Shown here: piece after piece, positions 33,340 through 34,686 of the stretch | How positions within the stretch are numbered: the first letter of the stretch is position 1 | Layout: each line of letters begins with the position of its first letter | NCBI GenBank assembly: GCA_019247305.1 | Contig: JAFAPC010000181.1 | Location: forward strand, 1-34,686 | Length of the DNA stretch: 34,686 bases | Origin: Pseudonocardiales bacterium | GTDB taxonomy: Bacteria; Actinomycetota; Actinomycetes; Mycobacteriales; Pseudonocardiaceae | Reading direction: 5' to 3' | Made by a program: the position numbers and the translations under genes | The notes under the pieces: model-generated | What the model saw: only the letters and a program-made list of their open reading frames with translations | What the model was told of the DNA's origin: nothing | Database searches by the model: none

Positions 33340-34686
33340 ATGGAGCGCGTGTTCGCTGGTCCAGGCCCGAGGTTCCAGCGTCGGTCGAGAGCTGCGCGCC
33401 GGGGTGGTCACGTTCGTCACGATGTCCTACATCGTGGTGCTGAACCCGTTGATCCTGGGCAGCGTCAGTGCCGACGCCCCGGGCGCCAAACGGGACGTGC
33501 TGGGCGCGGTGCTGCCGGTGCCGCAGGTTGCCGCGGTCACCGCGCTGGTCGCCGGGGTGATGACCCTGCTGTTCGGACTCGTCGCGAACTACCCGTTCGC
33601 GATCGCCACCGGGCTGGGCATCAACACCCTCGTCGCGGTCACCATCGCGCCGCGGGTCAGCTGGCCGGAGGCGATGGGCCTGGTAGTGGTCGACGGACTG
33701 ATCATTATGCTGCTGGCGGCGACTGGGTTCCGAACGGCGGTGTTCACCGCGGTGCCCGCCGAACTGAAGGCCGCGATCGCGGTCGGCATTGGACTGTTCA
33801 TCAGCTTCATTGGGCTGGTGAACGCTGGGTTCGTCCGCCGGATTCCGGACGCGGCGAACACCACGGTGCCGGTCACCCTGGGCACCGGCGGCTCGATCGC
33901 ATCCTGGCCGACGGTCGTGTTCGTGGTCGGGCTAATGCTCACCGGGGTGCTGGTGGCTCGCGGGGTGCGGGCGGCGATCCTGCTCGGGGTGCTGGCCAGC
34001 ACCGTGCTCGCGATCGTGGTCGAGGCCATCGCCAAAGTGGGCCCGTCCCGCGGCGCTCATTCCCAAGGCTGGAGCCTGGGGTACCCGGCGCTGCCCGAGC
34101 GGGTGGTCGGGCTGCCGGATCTCTCGCTGGTCGGCGACGTCTCCTTCGGCGCGTTCACCCGGCTGCCGGTACTCACGGTGAGCCTGCTGGTGTTCACCCT
34201 GGTCCTGGCCAACTTCTTCGACGCGATGGGCACCATGACCGGGCTCGGCCAGCAGGCCGGACTGCTGCGCCCGGACGGCCAGCTGCCCCAGGTGGGCCGT
34301 GCGCTGGTCGTCGAGGGCCTCGGTGCGGCGGTCGGTGGCGCGGCGTCCAGCTCGTCGAACACCATCTACGTCGAGTCCGCGTCCGGGATCGCGGAGGGCG
34401 CCCGCACCGGGCTGGCCAACATGGTCACCGGCCTGCTGTTCCTCGCCGCGATGTTCTTCACCCCGCTGTATGCGGTGGTGCCGATCGAGGCGGCCGCGCC
34501 CGCGCTGGTGGTGGTCGGCGCGCTGATGGTGCGCCAGATTCGGGGTTTCAGGTCCATCCGACGCAAAACCACCGCGAGAGGCGCATCAGCCCTGGTCAAC
34601 GCCTATTCCCAGGCCCGGCGGCCCGGCTCATGGTGCAGCGGACGGATCGGAGGGCTGACTGCCGCTGGGCAGCGCTGTTGTCACCG
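33340..34686 (+). pseudogene. NCS2-family purine permease (AzgA/PbuG type), frameshifted and C-terminally altered, open at window end
   Basis: From 33359 a long open frame encodes most of a guanine/hypoxanthine permease: GSSVGRELRAGVVTFVTMSY, NYPFAIATGLGINTLVA, LANFFDAMGTMTGLGQQAG, AASSSSNTIYVESASGIAEG and PALVVVGALMVRQI, with several hydrophobic helices. The natural start appears to be ATG 33340 (MERVFA), but that frame is one base out; removing one G of 33358-33359 would restore a typical N-terminus. No ATG, GTG or TTG precedes the motif in the main frame. After about 34548 the expected last helices are replaced by basic, unrelated sequence (RSIRRKTTARGASA...) that stays open to 34686. It looks like a pseudogene, though sequencing error or a contig edge could explain parts. 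Confidence 0.75.

Noticed and set aside
1..34686. tRNA or rRNA genes
   Set aside because: No cloverleaf with a T-loop signature or rRNA-like sequence was seen by eye; a covariance search was not possible here.

Overview
The window is 34.7 kb of GC-rich DNA with many GTG starts, ATGA/GTGA stop-start overlaps and an actinobacterial gene order: whiG, M23 peptidase, rpsB, tsf, pyrH, frr, cdsA, rlmN, then dxr, rip, ispG, a DUF4081-GNAT protein, a penicillin-binding lipoprotein and map. The WhiG-type sigma factor and the overall synteny suggest a filamentous or spore-forming actinobacterium, perhaps of the Pseudonocardiales. This placement is inference from gene content only.

Layout. Positions 1-5700 are an accessory segment. 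It holds two strong stem-loops, a small unknown protein, a large TIR-STAND-WD40 receptor-like protein, and about 840 bp of decayed sequence with a truncated regulator-like remnant on the minus strand. Positions 5709-7168 (minus) encode a FolD-type enzyme and an overlapping FTCD_C/FchA-type cyclodeaminase/cyclohydrolase. Positions 7266-11807 (plus) carry priA (helicase-motif-less actinobacterial type), fmt and rsmB. Positions 11947-16814 carry yraN, comM, dprA, xerC and whiG, tightly packed. An M23 peptidase lies convergent to whiG and divergent from rpsB. Positions 17822-23007 are the rpsB-tsf-pyrH-frr-cdsA-rlmN translation, nucleotide and lipid block. Two small membrane proteins lie on the minus strand at 23083-23712. 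Positions 23798-31043 hold dxr, rip, ispG, the GNAT gene, the PBP and map, followed by cobQ, a VapBC-like toxin-antitoxin pair, and an NCS2 purine permease that looks broken at both ends.

Most interesting points. (1) The TIR-nSTAND1-TM-WD40 protein has exactly 14 WD40 blades. These split into two sets of seven linked by a 918-bp internal duplication, and blade variation falls mainly at propeller top-face positions. This resembles a rapidly diversifying immune receptor. (2) The FolD lacks the Lys needed for the cyclohydrolase step (Leu53 instead), while the overlapping neighbour belongs to a family with cyclohydrolase members, suggesting a split of the classical bifunctional enzyme. (3) Two pairs of DnaA-box-like sites with identical 19-bp spacing lie upstream of yraN and of rpsB, with another perfect box in the M23 gene. 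(4) The priA-fmt-rsmB block abuts the yraN-comM-dprA block, which suggests a rearrangement junction. A short ORF before fmt may be a relic of def.

How the genes work together. The core genes serve translation (rpsB, tsf, frr, fmt, map, rsmB, rlmN), one-carbon metabolism feeding formyl-Met-tRNA (folD-like, fchA-like, fmt), isoprenoid synthesis (dxr, ispG), and envelope and phospholipid synthesis (cdsA, PBP, M23, rip). DNA processing is covered by priA, comM, dprA and xerC.
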